DNA of 64,000 nt from Micromonospora sp. KC723 (GCF_004348595.1 NZ_SMKD01000008.1:1-64000), one strand, 5' to 3'; shown: positions 28,797 to 37,122, counted from the first letter of the stretch. Program-made: numbers and translations. Notes: generated by a model not told the origin, from the letters alone.

Positions 28797-30331
28797 GCCG
28801 GTCTGCCGGCCGGGTCGGCGGGGCGCGCGGCGTACCGGTCGCGCAGCGCCCGCTTGTCCACCTTGGCCGACCGGTTCAGCGGCAGCGCGTCGACGAACTC
28901 GACCCCGCCGGGGGCCCAGGTCTCGCTCAGCTCGGCGGTGACCAGGTCGATCAGTTCCGTCCCGGTCACCATGGCGCCCGGGGCGCGGACCACGTACGCG
29001 TACGGCAGTTCACCGGCCACCGGGTCGGGCACGCCGATCACGGCGGCCGCGCGCACCCCGGGGTGCCCGGCGAGGACGTCCTCGATCGGGCGGGAGTAGA
29101 TCGGCCAGCTGCGCTGGCGGGTGAGGATCCGGTCCTGCGACCGGTCGACCAGGTAGAGGTAGCCGTCGTCGTCGAGGTGGCCGATGTCGCGGGTGCGTAC
29201 CCAGCCGTCGACCAGCGTCTCGGCGGTCAGCTCCGGCTGGCCGTGGTAGCCGTGGAAGCTGAGGTTGGTGCGTACCCAGACCTCGCCGTCGACGCCCGGC
29301 GGCAGTGCCCGGCCGGCGTCGTCGCGGATCTCGACGGTCACGTCCCCGTACGGTTTCCCGCAGGAGCGCAGCCGCTGCGGGTGCGCCGGGTCGTCGGTGA
29401 GGCCGGGCAGCGCGCTGATCACCACCGCCTCGCTGAGTCCGTAGACGATGCGCAGGCAGGGGCCGAAGCGGGCGATGGCCTGGCGCAGCCGGGCGGGCGC
29501 GGCGGGCCCGGCGCCCACGTTGAACATGAACATGGCGGAGAAGTCCGCGCCGGGCAGGGCCGGGTGGTCGAGCACCTCGTAGAGCATCGGCGGGGTGACG
29601 AAGGTGGAGGTGATCCGTTCGGCGGGCACGGTACGGATGAACGCCTCCGGGTCCCACTGCTGGCGCAGGAAGAGCACCCCGCCGGTGAAGAGGTTGAACA
29701 ACGAGGTGATCTGGCCGCTGGCCAGCCACATGGGCGAGTGGGACAGGTGCCGCAGCAGCGGGAACCCGGCGGTGCGGAAGCCGGCCGCGAGGGCGAGGAT
29801 CTGCCGGTAGAAGCTCTCCCGGTGGTGCACCAGTTTCGGGGCGCCGGTGGTGCCGCTGGTCTGGAGGAACGACTCCGGTTCCGGCACCCGGTCGGGCAGC
29901 GCGACGCCGGTGACCGGGGTCAGCTCCGCGCCCAGGCGTAGCACCGGCACGCCGGGCAGCGCGGCGGCGATCCGGGCGCCGAGCCCGTCGGTGGCGTGGG
30001 CGTGGTGCACCAGGACGTCGGGGTGGGCCAACCGGACGAACTCGTCGACCTCCCGCGGCGAGGTCACCGGGGCGACCCACATCGTCCGGCAGCCCAACAG
30101 GTGCAGCGCGAGTTGCAGCAGCGGACCCTCGACCGCGTTGCCGAGCAGCACCAACACCGCCGCGCCGGGCCGTACGCCGTGGGCGGTGAGCGCGCCGGCC
30201 AGCCCGCGTACCTCGTCGGCGACCTCGGTGTAGCGCAGCCGGCGTCCGTCGCCGACCAGCGCCTCCCGCGTGCCGAAGGTGGCGAGGAGGTCCAACGCGT
30301 CGTGGACGTAGCTGGTCGGTCGTTCGGTCAT
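28793..30331 (-). CDS. Stand-alone acyl-AMP ligase 3
   Basis: 512 aa ANL-superfamily ligase. Motifs: A3 LQTSGTTGAPKLVHH, A5 YGLSEAVV, A7 GWVRTRDIGHL, A8 DRSQDRILTRQRSWPIYSRP and A10 NRSAKVDKRALR with catalytic lysine. Its ATG follows GGGGG. It is transcribed divergently from the P450/Hmo/HpgT segment and coupled to the MFS gene. It may activate a separate acid, for instance an aryl or fatty acid joined late in the pathway; specificity is not readable. Confidence 0.9.
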   Translation of the reverse strand: MTERPTSYVHDALDLLATFGTREALVGDGRRLRYTEVADEVRGLAGALTAHGVRPGAAVLVLLGNAVEGPLLQLALHLLGCRTMWVAPVTSPREVDEFVRLAHPDVLVHHAHATDGLGARIAAALPGVPVLRLGAELTPVTGVALPDRVPEPESFLQTSGTTGAPKLVHHRESFYRQILALAAGFRTAGFPLLRHLSHSPMWLASGQITSLFNLFTGGVLFLRQQWDPEAFIRTVPAERITSTFVTPPMLYEVLDHPALPGADFSAMFMFNVGAGPAAPARLRQAIARFGPCLRIVYGLSEAVVISALPGLTDDPAHPQRLRSCGKPYGDVTVEIRDDAGRALPPGVDGEVWVRTNLSFHGYHGQPELTAETLVDGWVRTRDIGHLDDDGYLYLVDRSQDRILTRQRSWPIYSRPIEDVLAGHPGVRAAAVIGVPDPVAGELPYAYVVRAPGAMVTGTELIDLVTAELSETWAPGGVEFVDALPLNRSAKVDKRALRDRYAARPADPAGRPA

Positions 30332-30646
30332 CGCACAGCCCCCAGTCGATGCGTGGCGGTCACGCGGCGGCCCGGCGGCCCCCGTCGCGTGGCTAGCCGA
30401 CAGCGGTGTCCGGCCAGGTCACGGCGGGTTGCCCCGGCGGGCGACCGGGGTCGCCGCCGCCATCGAGCCTAGGTGCGCGCCGCCGCCGCCGAACAGGGCC
30501 GAACGGCGGTCGAGTCCACACAGTGGACATTTGATCATGTCGATCGGGTTGATTGACGCTCGTCAGACCGGGCGGATAGTTTCCGTCCATCGCCCGGCCC
30601 TGGTGATCATTGGCGCCGGTCCGGGCTGCCACAGATGGAGGTTCCC
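30332..30646. promoter_or_regulatory. Divergent promoter region, AMP ligase 3 / SGNH gene
   Basis: 315 bases. A perfect inverted repeat GTCCAC-ACA-GTGGAC (30514-30528) could be an operator. TTGACG (30553-30558) followed after 18 bases by TAGTTT (30577-30582) is a reasonable SigA-type promoter for the rightward SGNH gene. The part near ligase 3 is GC-rich and shows nothing I can name. Confidence 0.45.
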
Positions 30647-31957
30647 TTGCTGACCCCGAAACGATGGCATGTCATAGCTTCCGCAGCCGCTCTGCTGGTC
30701 GTGGCCACCCCGGCCGTGGTGGCCAGCGCCGGCCCCTCGGGCACCGACACCGCCCGGCACGTCCGGGGCGAATGGGCGGGCACCTGGGCCGCAGCCGTCA
30801 CCCGCGGCAACACCGTCGGCCTGACCAACACCGGCCTGAACAACCAGAGCATCCGGATGACCGTGCGCACCAGCGTCGGCGGCGACCGGTTGCGGGTCCG
30901 GCTGACCAACCTCTACGGCGAGCAGGCCGTCGAGGTCGGCCACGCCACCGTCGCCCGACCCGACCACGCCACGGTCGACGACCGCTCCGACATCGACCCG
31001 GCCAGCCTGCGCGAGCTGACCTTCGGCGGCGCCACCTCGGCCACCATGAACAGGGGAGCCGAGCTGCTCAGCGACCCGCTCGACTTCACCGTCAGAGAGC
31101 AGGAGGAACTGGTCGTCACGCTGCACTTCCCGGTGCTCACCGGACCGGTCACCTTCCACGGCCAGTCCAAGGTCACCACCTTCATCGGTGCCACCGACCT
31201 GACCACCGCCGCCGGTGGTGCCGGCTTCACCATCCGGCCGAACTGCTGCTGGATGTTCCTGTCCGGGCTGGACGTGCAGCGTCGGCACACCCCCGGCGCG
31301 GTCGTCGTGCTCGGCGACTCGATCGGCGACGGCAACGGCAGCACCGTCAACGCCCACAAGCGCTGGCCGGACCTGCTCGCCGACCGGCTGGTCGCCGCCC
31401 GGCCCGAGGCGCGCACCCCCGGGGTGCTCAACCTGAGCCTCGCCGGCAACCGACTCAACCACGAGGGCCCCGAGCCCGGCGCCGGCGGTTTCCCCGGCTA
31501 CCCGGAGTTGGGCCCGAACGCCCTCGCCCGGCTCAACGAGGACGTCTTCCCGCAGACCGGGGTGAAGACGCTCGTCACCCACCTCGGCATCAACGACATC
31601 TGGATGTCGGGCGACTCCGCCGAGCGGATCATCGCCACGCTGCGGCAGATCAACCAGCAGGCCAGGGCGCGCGGTCTACGCAGTCTCGCCGCCACCCTCA
31701 CCCCCTACGAAGGGCACGGCAACCCGGGGGTGTGGACGCCGGAGAAGGAGGCCACCCGGCAGGCGGTCAACGCGTGGCTGCGGGGGGCGGGCGCGCGGGA
31801 GTTCGACGGCCTGCTCGACTTCGACGCCGTCCTGCGTGACCCGGCACAGCCGAGCCGGCTGCTGCCGGCGTACGACTCGGGCGACCACATCCACCCGAAC
31901 GACGCCGGCAACAAGGCGATGGCCGACGCCGTCCCACTGCGCCTGCTCGGCCTGTGA
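30647..31957 (+). CDS. Secreted SGNH/GDSL hydrolase
   Basis: 436 aa from TTG 30647, which has GGAGG (30637-30641) 5 bases upstream; the ATG at 30635 has no SD. Signal peptide WHVIASAAALLVVATPAVVASA. A beta-rich N-terminal domain (GEWAGTWAAAV, RMTVRTSVGGDRLRVRLTNLYG) precedes the catalytic domain: AVVVLGDSIGDG (Ser), LNLSLAGN, THLGINDIW and a C-terminal DHIHPNDAGNKAMAD (Asp-x-x-His). The arrangement is that of secreted actinomycete SGNH esterases. It heads the second rightward gene string, but a perfect hairpin follows it, so the P450 may be expressed less. Confidence 0.88.
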   Translation: MLTPKRWHVIASAAALLVVATPAVVASAGPSGTDTARHVRGEWAGTWAAAVTRGNTVGLTNTGLNNQSIRMTVRTSVGGDRLRVRLTNLYGEQAVEVGHATVARPDHATVDDRSDIDPASLRELTFGGATSATMNRGAELLSDPLDFTVREQEELVVTLHFPVLTGPVTFHGQSKVTTFIGATDLTTAAGGAGFTIRPNCCWMFLSGLDVQRRHTPGAVVVLGDSIGDGNGSTVNAHKRWPDLLADRLVAARPEARTPGVLNLSLAGNRLNHEGPEPGAGGFPGYPELGPNALARLNEDVFPQTGVKTLVTHLGINDIWMSGDSAERIIATLRQINQQARARGLRSLAATLTPYEGHGNPGVWTPEKEATRQAVNAWLRGAGAREFDGLLDFDAVLRDPAQPSRLLPAYDSGDHIHPNDAGNKAMADAVPLRLLGL

Positions 31958-31961
31958 CCGT

Positions 31962-31992
31962 GTGGGGCGGCGGCGGACCGCCGCCGCCCCAC
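31962..31992. terminator. Perfect hairpin between SGNH gene and P450 gene
   Basis: GTGGGGCGGCGGCGG (31962-31976) and CCGCCGCCGCCCCAC (31978-31992) are perfect complements with only one base between them. It starts 4 bases after the SGNH stop and ends 27 bases before the P450 start. It has no T tract, so it may attenuate rather than stop transcription. Confidence 0.6.
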
Positions 31993-32019
31993 GTCCGCTC
32001 CTGGGGAGGAGGCGCCACC

Positions 32020-33231
32020 GTGGACGTCGACGAGATCCTGTCCGGCCTCTACCGCGAACAGGGCCGGCAGGACCCCTACCCGTGGTACGCGGCCCTGCAC
32101 GCGCACGGGCCGGTCAGCGCGGTCCCGGTCCGACCCGAACACCGCACCGTCAGCGCGGTGGCCGTCGGGTACGACCCGGTCGACCGGGTGCTGCGCGACG
32201 CCGGGTGGCGCAAGGGGGCCCCGCCCGGCTGGCAGGAGCAGGAGGTGCTGCGCACCTTCATGTCCTCGATGATGTTCACCGACCCACCCGACCACACCCG
32301 GATGCGGGCGGTGTTCACGAAGGCGTTCACCCCGCGCCGGCTGGGCGCGCTGGAGCCGGTGATCGTCCGGGTCGTCGACCGGATGCTCGACCGGATGGCC
32401 GAGGCCGGCGGCGCCGAGGTCGACTTCGTGGCCGACTTCGCGTACCCCGTCCCGGCGCTGGTGATGGCGGAGTTCATCGGCCTGCCCGAGGCGGACCTCC
32501 CCTGGTACCGGCAGCGGGCCGACTGGATCGACGAGTACCTGGACGTGGCCGGCAAGACCCCGCAGCGGCTGACCCGGGCCAACCGGGCCGCCGAGGAACT
32601 GCGCGCGTACTACCGGGACCTGATCGCCCACCGCCGCCGACGGCCCGGCGAGGACCTGGTCAGCGCGCTGGTCGGGGCGTTCGACGCGAGCGAGGTCGAG
32701 CTGACCGAGGACGAGCTGATCAGCAACCTGATCGTGCTCTTCAACGCCAGCTTCGTGACCACCGTCTACATGTTCAGCAACGGCCTGCCGCTGCTGCTGG
32801 CCCACCCGGACACCGTCGCGGCGCTGCCCGGCGACGACGCGCTGGCCGGCGGCTGCGTCGAGGAGGTGCTGCGGATGCAGAGCCCGGTGCACTTCCTGGC
32901 CCGCGTCGCGCCGGCCGACACCGACCTGGGCGGCGTGCCGGTCCGCCGGGGCGAGAACGTGCTGCTGATCATCGCGGCGGCCAACCGCGACCCGGTCCGG
33001 TTCCCCGACCCGGACCGCTTCGACCCGCGTCGGGACGGCCCGCCGTCGCTCGCCTTCGGCATCGGCCCGCACTTCTGCCTCGGCGCGGCGGTGTCCCGGC
33101 TGGAGGGGCGGCTCGCGCTGCCCCGGCTCTTCGCCCGCTTCCCGAACCTGACGCTCACCGGTACCCCGACCTACAGCGGGAGTCTCTTCCTGCGCGGGAT
33201 CGACAAGCTCGTCGTCTCGACCGGCGGATAG
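32020..33231 (+). CDS. Cytochrome P450
   Basis: 403 aa, bacterial class I P450. Haem motif FGIGPHFCLGAAVSR with Cys353, ExxR at 282-285 (EVLR), and a C-helix TDPPDHTRMR. GTG 32020 follows GGGGAGGAGG; the longer frame from 31954 runs through the upstream hairpin. In the I helix, where most P450s read AGxE/DT, this one reads NASFVTT (242-248), so the acidic residue of the proton relay is replaced by Val246. This is seen in some P450s with unusual chemistry or substrate-assisted protonation. Probable role: oxidative tailoring of the Hpg-derived product. Confidence 0.92.
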   Translation: MDVDEILSGLYREQGRQDPYPWYAALHAHGPVSAVPVRPEHRTVSAVAVGYDPVDRVLRDAGWRKGAPPGWQEQEVLRTFMSSMMFTDPPDHTRMRAVFTKAFTPRRLGALEPVIVRVVDRMLDRMAEAGGAEVDFVADFAYPVPALVMAEFIGLPEADLPWYRQRADWIDEYLDVAGKTPQRLTRANRAAEELRAYYRDLIAHRRRRPGEDLVSALVGAFDASEVELTEDELISNLIVLFNASFVTTVYMFSNGLPLLLAHPDTVAALPGDDALAGGCVEEVLRMQSPVHFLARVAPADTDLGGVPVRRGENVLLIIAAANRDPVRFPDPDRFDPRRDGPPSLAFGIGPHFCLGAAVSRLEGRLALPRLFARFPNLTLTGTPTYSGSLFLRGIDKLVVSTGG

Positions 33232-33239
33232 GAGCCGAC

Positions 33240-34226
33240 ATGTCTCTCGACCCCCAGGTGGTGGCGTACCGGGCCGCGCGGGCGGCGGCCGACGTCCCGC
33301 CGCTGTACACCCAGACCCTCGCCGAGGCCCGCGCCGCCGACCTCGCCGCGATCCGCGCCGGGTCCGGCGAGGTCGAGCCGGTGCACGAGGTACGCGACAC
33401 GCACCTTCCCGGCCCCGGCGGCGACCTGCCGGTGCGCATCCACCGGCCGGCCGGCGACGGCCCGCTGCCCACCCTGGTGTACTTCTTCGGCGGGGGGTGG
33501 ACCCTCGGCAGCGTCGACACCGCCGACGGGATCTGCCGCCGGCTGGCCAACGCCACGCCGTGCCAGGTGGTGACCGTCGGCTACCGGCTCGCCCCCGAGC
33601 ATCCCTTCCCGGCGGCGGTGCAGGACTGCCACGCCGCCACCGCGTGGCTCGCCGCGTACCCCGCCGAGTTCCGCGTCGACCCCGACCGGCTGGCCGTCGG
33701 CGGCGACAGCGCCGGTGGCAACCTGGCCGCCGCGGTGACCCTGCTGGCCAGGTCCCACGGTCCCCGCCTCGCCGGCCAGCTGCTGGTCTACCCGAACACC
33801 GACCAGCGGGCCGGTGGCCCACCGCCCGGCGACGAGGACCCGCTGCTGTTCAACCGGCACTCCGTCGACTGGTACCGGAACCACTACCTGGCCGACCCGG
33901 CGGACGCGGCGCACCCGCTCGCCTCGCCGCTGCTCGCCGACGACCTGTCGGGCCTGCCGCCGGCCCTGGTCGTCACCGCCGAACACGACCCGTTGCGCGA
34001 CCAGGGGGAGCGGTACGCCGAGCGGCTGCGCGCGGCCGGCGTGCCGGTGCGGCTCACCCGCTACCCCGGGATGATCCACGGATTCTTCGCCATGCCGGGG
34101 GTCTTCGACGCCGGCCGGCGGGCACAGGACGAGGCCGCGGCCTTCCTGCGCGAATGTCTCGCCAAGCCCGGCCCGGCCCCCGGGCATGAGCGGGGCGCGG
34201 CCGCCGCGCCGGGCGGGCCCCGATGA
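33240..34226 (+). CDS. Alpha/beta hydrolase, hormone-sensitive-lipase type
   Basis: 328 aa. SD GGATAGGAG before ATG 33240. Catalytic triad Ser157 (GGDSAGGNLAAA), Asp250 (TAEHDPLRD) and His280 (YPGMIHGFF). The family's oxyanion motif HGGG reads FGGG here (VYFFGGGW, Phe83 in place of His), while the three glycines are kept. Could release a thioester or hydrolyse an ester in the pathway. The gene is followed by Hmo. Confidence 0.9.
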   Translation: MSLDPQVVAYRAARAAADVPPLYTQTLAEARAADLAAIRAGSGEVEPVHEVRDTHLPGPGGDLPVRIHRPAGDGPLPTLVYFFGGGWTLGSVDTADGICRRLANATPCQVVTVGYRLAPEHPFPAAVQDCHAATAWLAAYPAEFRVDPDRLAVGGDSAGGNLAAAVTLLARSHGPRLAGQLLVYPNTDQRAGGPPPGDEDPLLFNRHSVDWYRNHYLADPADAAHPLASPLLADDLSGLPPALVVTAEHDPLRDQGERYAERLRAAGVPVRLTRYPGMIHGFFAMPGVFDAGRRAQDEAAAFLRECLAKPGPAPGHERGAAAAPGGPR

Positions 34227-34303
34227 CCGACAGGGCGCTGCGTGCGCCCCGGTCCGGGCCGGCGCCGGGCTTCGGCGTGCCACCGACGGCGACAGGAGGA
34301 CCG

Positions 34304-35407
34304 GTGCCGACCCCGTCCGGGTTCGTGCCGCCGGCCAGTGTGGCGGAGTTCGCCGCCCTCGCCCGGGCGGTGCTGCCCGCCCACGTCTGGGACTTCGTCG
34401 ACGGCGGCAGCGGCGCCGAGACCACCCTGACGGCCAACCGGGCCGCGTTGGACCGGGTCGCCGTGCTGCCCCGGATGCTGACCGGCGTGGAGAACCCGCG
34501 GACCGGGGCGACGCTGCTGGGCCGGGAACAGTCGATGCCGGTGGCGGTGGCGCCGATGGCGTACCAGCGGCTGCTGCACCCCGACGGTGAGGTGGCGCTC
34601 GCCGCGGCGGCCGGAGCGGCCGGTGTGCCGTACGTGCTCAGCACGCTGAGCAGCACCCCGATCGAGGAGGTGACCGCCGCGGCCGGGGGGCCCGTCTGGT
34701 TCCAGCTCTACTGGCTGCGCGACCGGGGGCTGGTCGCGGACCTTCTCGACCGCGCGCACGCCGCAGGCTGCACGGCGCTGGTGGTGACCGTCGACGTGCC
34801 GGTGCTCGGTCGACGGCTGCGCGACGTCCGCAACGCCTTCGCGCTGCCCCCGCAGGTCACCGCGGCCAACCTGCCCGGAGGGCGGGACGACCTGGCGCAC
34901 GTCGGGACCCCCGGGGTGTCCGCGATCGCCGCGCACACCGGGGCGGTCTTCGCCCCGGCGCTGAGCTGGGCGGACCTGGCGTGGTTGCGCGCGCGGACGC
35001 CACTGCCCGTGTTGGTCAAGGGCATCCTCGACCCCGGTGACGCGGTGCGGGCGGCAGACAGCGGCGTGGACGCGGTGGTGGTGTCCAACCACGGCGGCCG
35101 CCAGTTCGACGCCGCCCCGGCCACCGCCACCGTGCTGCCGGAGGTGGTGGCCGCGGTCGACGGCCGGGTCGAGGTGCTGCTGGACAGCGGCGTGCGCGGC
35201 GGCACGGACGTGCTGCGCGCCCTGGCCCTCGGCGCCGCCGGGGTGCTGCTCGGCCGGCCCGCGTTCTGGGCCCTGGCCGCCGGTGGCCGGCCCGCCGCCG
35301 AGGCGGCGCTGGCGCTGCTCGCCGCCGAGTTCCGCGACGCCCTGACCCTGTGCGGCTGCGCCGACCCGGCGCAGGCCCGGCAGCTGCGCACCGTGGTCGG
35401 TGGGTGA
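34304..35407 (+). CDS. hmo: 4-Hydroxymandelate oxidase, FMN-dependent
   Basis: 367 aa from GTG 34304, which follows AGGAGG (34294-34299) and gives the usual family length; an in-frame ATG at 34223 overlapping the previous stop would add 27 low-complexity residues. It is an FMN-dependent alpha-hydroxy-acid oxidase fold: AHVWDFVDGGSGAE, PVAVAPMAYQRLLHPDGE, LVKGIL (Lys), VVVSNHGGRQ with the catalytic His (residue 290 in the longer numbering) and DSGVRGGTDVLRALALGA. With hmaS and hpgT present, the reaction should be 4-hydroxymandelate to 4-hydroxyphenylglyoxylate. Its stop overlaps the hpgT GTG. Confidence 0.9.
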   Translation: MPTPSGFVPPASVAEFAALARAVLPAHVWDFVDGGSGAETTLTANRAALDRVAVLPRMLTGVENPRTGATLLGREQSMPVAVAPMAYQRLLHPDGEVALAAAAGAAGVPYVLSTLSSTPIEEVTAAAGGPVWFQLYWLRDRGLVADLLDRAHAAGCTALVVTVDVPVLGRRLRDVRNAFALPPQVTAANLPGGRDDLAHVGTPGVSAIAAHTGAVFAPALSWADLAWLRARTPLPVLVKGILDPGDAVRAADSGVDAVVVSNHGGRQFDAAPATATVLPEVVAAVDGRVEVLLDSGVRGGTDVLRALALGAAGVLLGRPAFWALAAGGRPAAEAALALLAAEFRDALTLCGCADPAQARQLRTVVGG

Positions 35408-36741
35408 GCGTGGACGTACCCGTGGAGCTGGCCGTCGCCGACCTGCACCCGGCGGTCGACGACCCCGTGCTGAACTCGATGAACTTCCTCAACGAGGTCG
35501 CCGGGCGCTGGCCGGACGCGGTGTCGCTCGCCGCCGGCCGCCCCTACGAGGAGTTCTTCGACGACGACGCGCCGCGGCGCTGGCTGGACCGGTTCCGCCG
35601 GCACCTCGTCGAGGATCTCGGCCAGCACCCGGCGCAGGCGAACCGCACCCTGTTCCAGTACGGCCGGACCAAGGGCGTCGTGCACCACCTGATCGCCCGC
35701 AACCTCGCCGTCGACGAGGGCGTGCACGTCGACCCGGAGGCGGTCGTGGTGACCGTCGGCTGCCAGGAGGCGATGTTCCTGGTGCTGCGGGCGTTGCGCG
35801 CCGGGCCGCGTGACGTGCTGCTCGCGGTCACCCCCACGTACGTCGGGCTGACCGGCGCGGCCCGTCTGGTCGACCTGCCGGTCCGCCCGGTGGCCGGCGG
35901 CCCGGCCGGGGTGGACCTCGCCGACCTGCGCGCCCAGACCCGCCGTGCCCGGGCCGAGGGGCTGCGGCCACGGGCCTGCTACGTGATGCCGGACTTCGCC
36001 AACCCGTCCGGCGTCAGCATCACCCTGGACGACCGCCGGCGCCTGCTCGACCTGGCCGTCGAGGAGGAGCTGCTGTTAATCGAGGACAACCCGTACGGGC
36101 TCTTCCCGGCCGGCGGGCAGGGCCGGCTCCCGACGCTGAAGGCGCTGGACACCCGACGTCGGGTGGTCTACCTCGGCTCGTTCGCCAAGACGGTGCTGCC
36201 CGGCGCCCGAGTCGGGTACGTGGTGGCCGACCAGCGGGTCGCCGCGACCGACGGCACCGTCGAGCTCTTCGCCGACCAGCTCGCCCGGATCAAGAGCATG
36301 GTCACGGTGAACACCGCCCCGCTGGCCCAGGCGATGATCGGCGGGGCGCTGCTGGAACACGACTGTTCACTGGTGACGGCCACCGTCCGGCAGCGCGCGG
36401 CGTACGCCCGCAACCTGCGTCACCTGCTCGCCGGTCTGGCGCGTCGGTTCCCGGCTCCCTCGCCGGTGACCTGGACCGTCCCCGCCGGTGGTTTCTTCGT
36501 CGTGGTGAGCGTGCCGTTCCCGGTGGACGACGCGCTGCTGCGCCGTTCCGCCGAGCACCACGGGGTGCTGTGGACGCCGATGGCGCACTTCTACGACGGC
36601 GACACGCCGGTGAACGCGCTGCGTCTGTCGGTCAGCGCGGTCACCCCGGAACAGATCGACCTCGGCCTGGACCGGCTCGCCGCGCTCGTCGCCGACGAGT
36701 CCCCCCGCGCCGGCGCGCCCGACGGCGTGCGCGCGCGGTGA
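35404..36741 (+). CDS. hpgT: 4-Hydroxyphenylglycine aminotransferase
   Basis: 445 aa PLP enzyme of fold type I. Schiff-base lysine Lys262 in LGSFAKTVLPGARVGY, Asp228 in IEDNPYG, and MPDFANPSG, all typical of the HpgT/2-aminoadipate-aminotransferase branch. It makes Hpg from 4-hydroxyphenylglyoxylate, usually with tyrosine as amino donor, which regenerates 4-hydroxyphenylpyruvate for HmaS. The N-terminal LNSMNFLNEVAGRWPDAVSLAAGRP also fits HpgT. GTGA overlap with hmo. It is the last biosynthetic gene of the accessory locus. Confidence 0.9.
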   Translation: MSVDVPVELAVADLHPAVDDPVLNSMNFLNEVAGRWPDAVSLAAGRPYEEFFDDDAPRRWLDRFRRHLVEDLGQHPAQANRTLFQYGRTKGVVHHLIARNLAVDEGVHVDPEAVVVTVGCQEAMFLVLRALRAGPRDVLLAVTPTYVGLTGAARLVDLPVRPVAGGPAGVDLADLRAQTRRARAEGLRPRACYVMPDFANPSGVSITLDDRRRLLDLAVEEELLLIEDNPYGLFPAGGQGRLPTLKALDTRRRVVYLGSFAKTVLPGARVGYVVADQRVAATDGTVELFADQLARIKSMVTVNTAPLAQAMIGGALLEHDCSLVTATVRQRAAYARNLRHLLAGLARRFPAPSPVTWTVPAGGFFVVVSVPFPVDDALLRRSAEHHGVLWTPMAHFYDGDTPVNALRLSVSAVTPEQIDLGLDRLAALVADESPRAGAPDGVRAR

Positions 36742-36802
36742 CGACGCACCGTGGCCGACCCGCGGCCGGTCGTGCTTCCCGCGTCCCCATCGGACGGTCA
36801 TA

Positions 36803-37063
36803 ATGAGCCGCATGGTCGCTTGGGAGTACGCCCTGCTGGTTCGCCGCTACCAGGGGCAGGGACGCAATTTCCACGTCTCGTTCGTCTGGTACGGCCCGGA
36901 GGGGTCACGTACCGACGTGACGGCGTACGGCGACACCGCCATCGCGCACCTCAACCGGGTCGGCCGGGAGGGCTGGGAGCTGGTCTCCGCCGCCGAGGAC
37001 GTCAACAACGTGCAGGGCAGCACCGAGGTGCACCGCTACCACCTCAAGCGTCCGATCGGCTGA
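36803..37063 (+). CDS. Small DUF4177-like conserved protein
   Basis: 86 aa (77-83 if a later Met is used). MVAWEYALLVRRYQGQGR and LNRVGREGWELVSAAEDV match the small DUF4177-type fold (WEY...LN..G.EGWE). Function unknown. Stand-alone, marks the return to chromosomal housekeeping genes; it converges on glyA. Confidence 0.75.
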   Translation: MSRMVAWEYALLVRRYQGQGRNFHVSFVWYGPEGSRTDVTAYGDTAIAHLNRVGREGWELVSAAEDVNNVQGSTEVHRYHLKRPIG

Positions 37064-37083
37064 TCGACCCGGCCCGGCCCGGC

Positions 37084-37112
37084 CCGGGGCGGCGCGGTGG
37101 GCGCCACCCCGG
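37084..37112. terminator. Stem-loop between DUF4177 gene and glyA
   Basis: CCGGGGCGGCGC (37084-37095) pairs with GCGCCACCCCGG (37101-37112) with one mismatch and a 5-base loop, between two converging genes. A run of GGCCC repeats precedes it. Confidence 0.55.
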
Positions 37113-37122
37113 GAGCGTCCAG

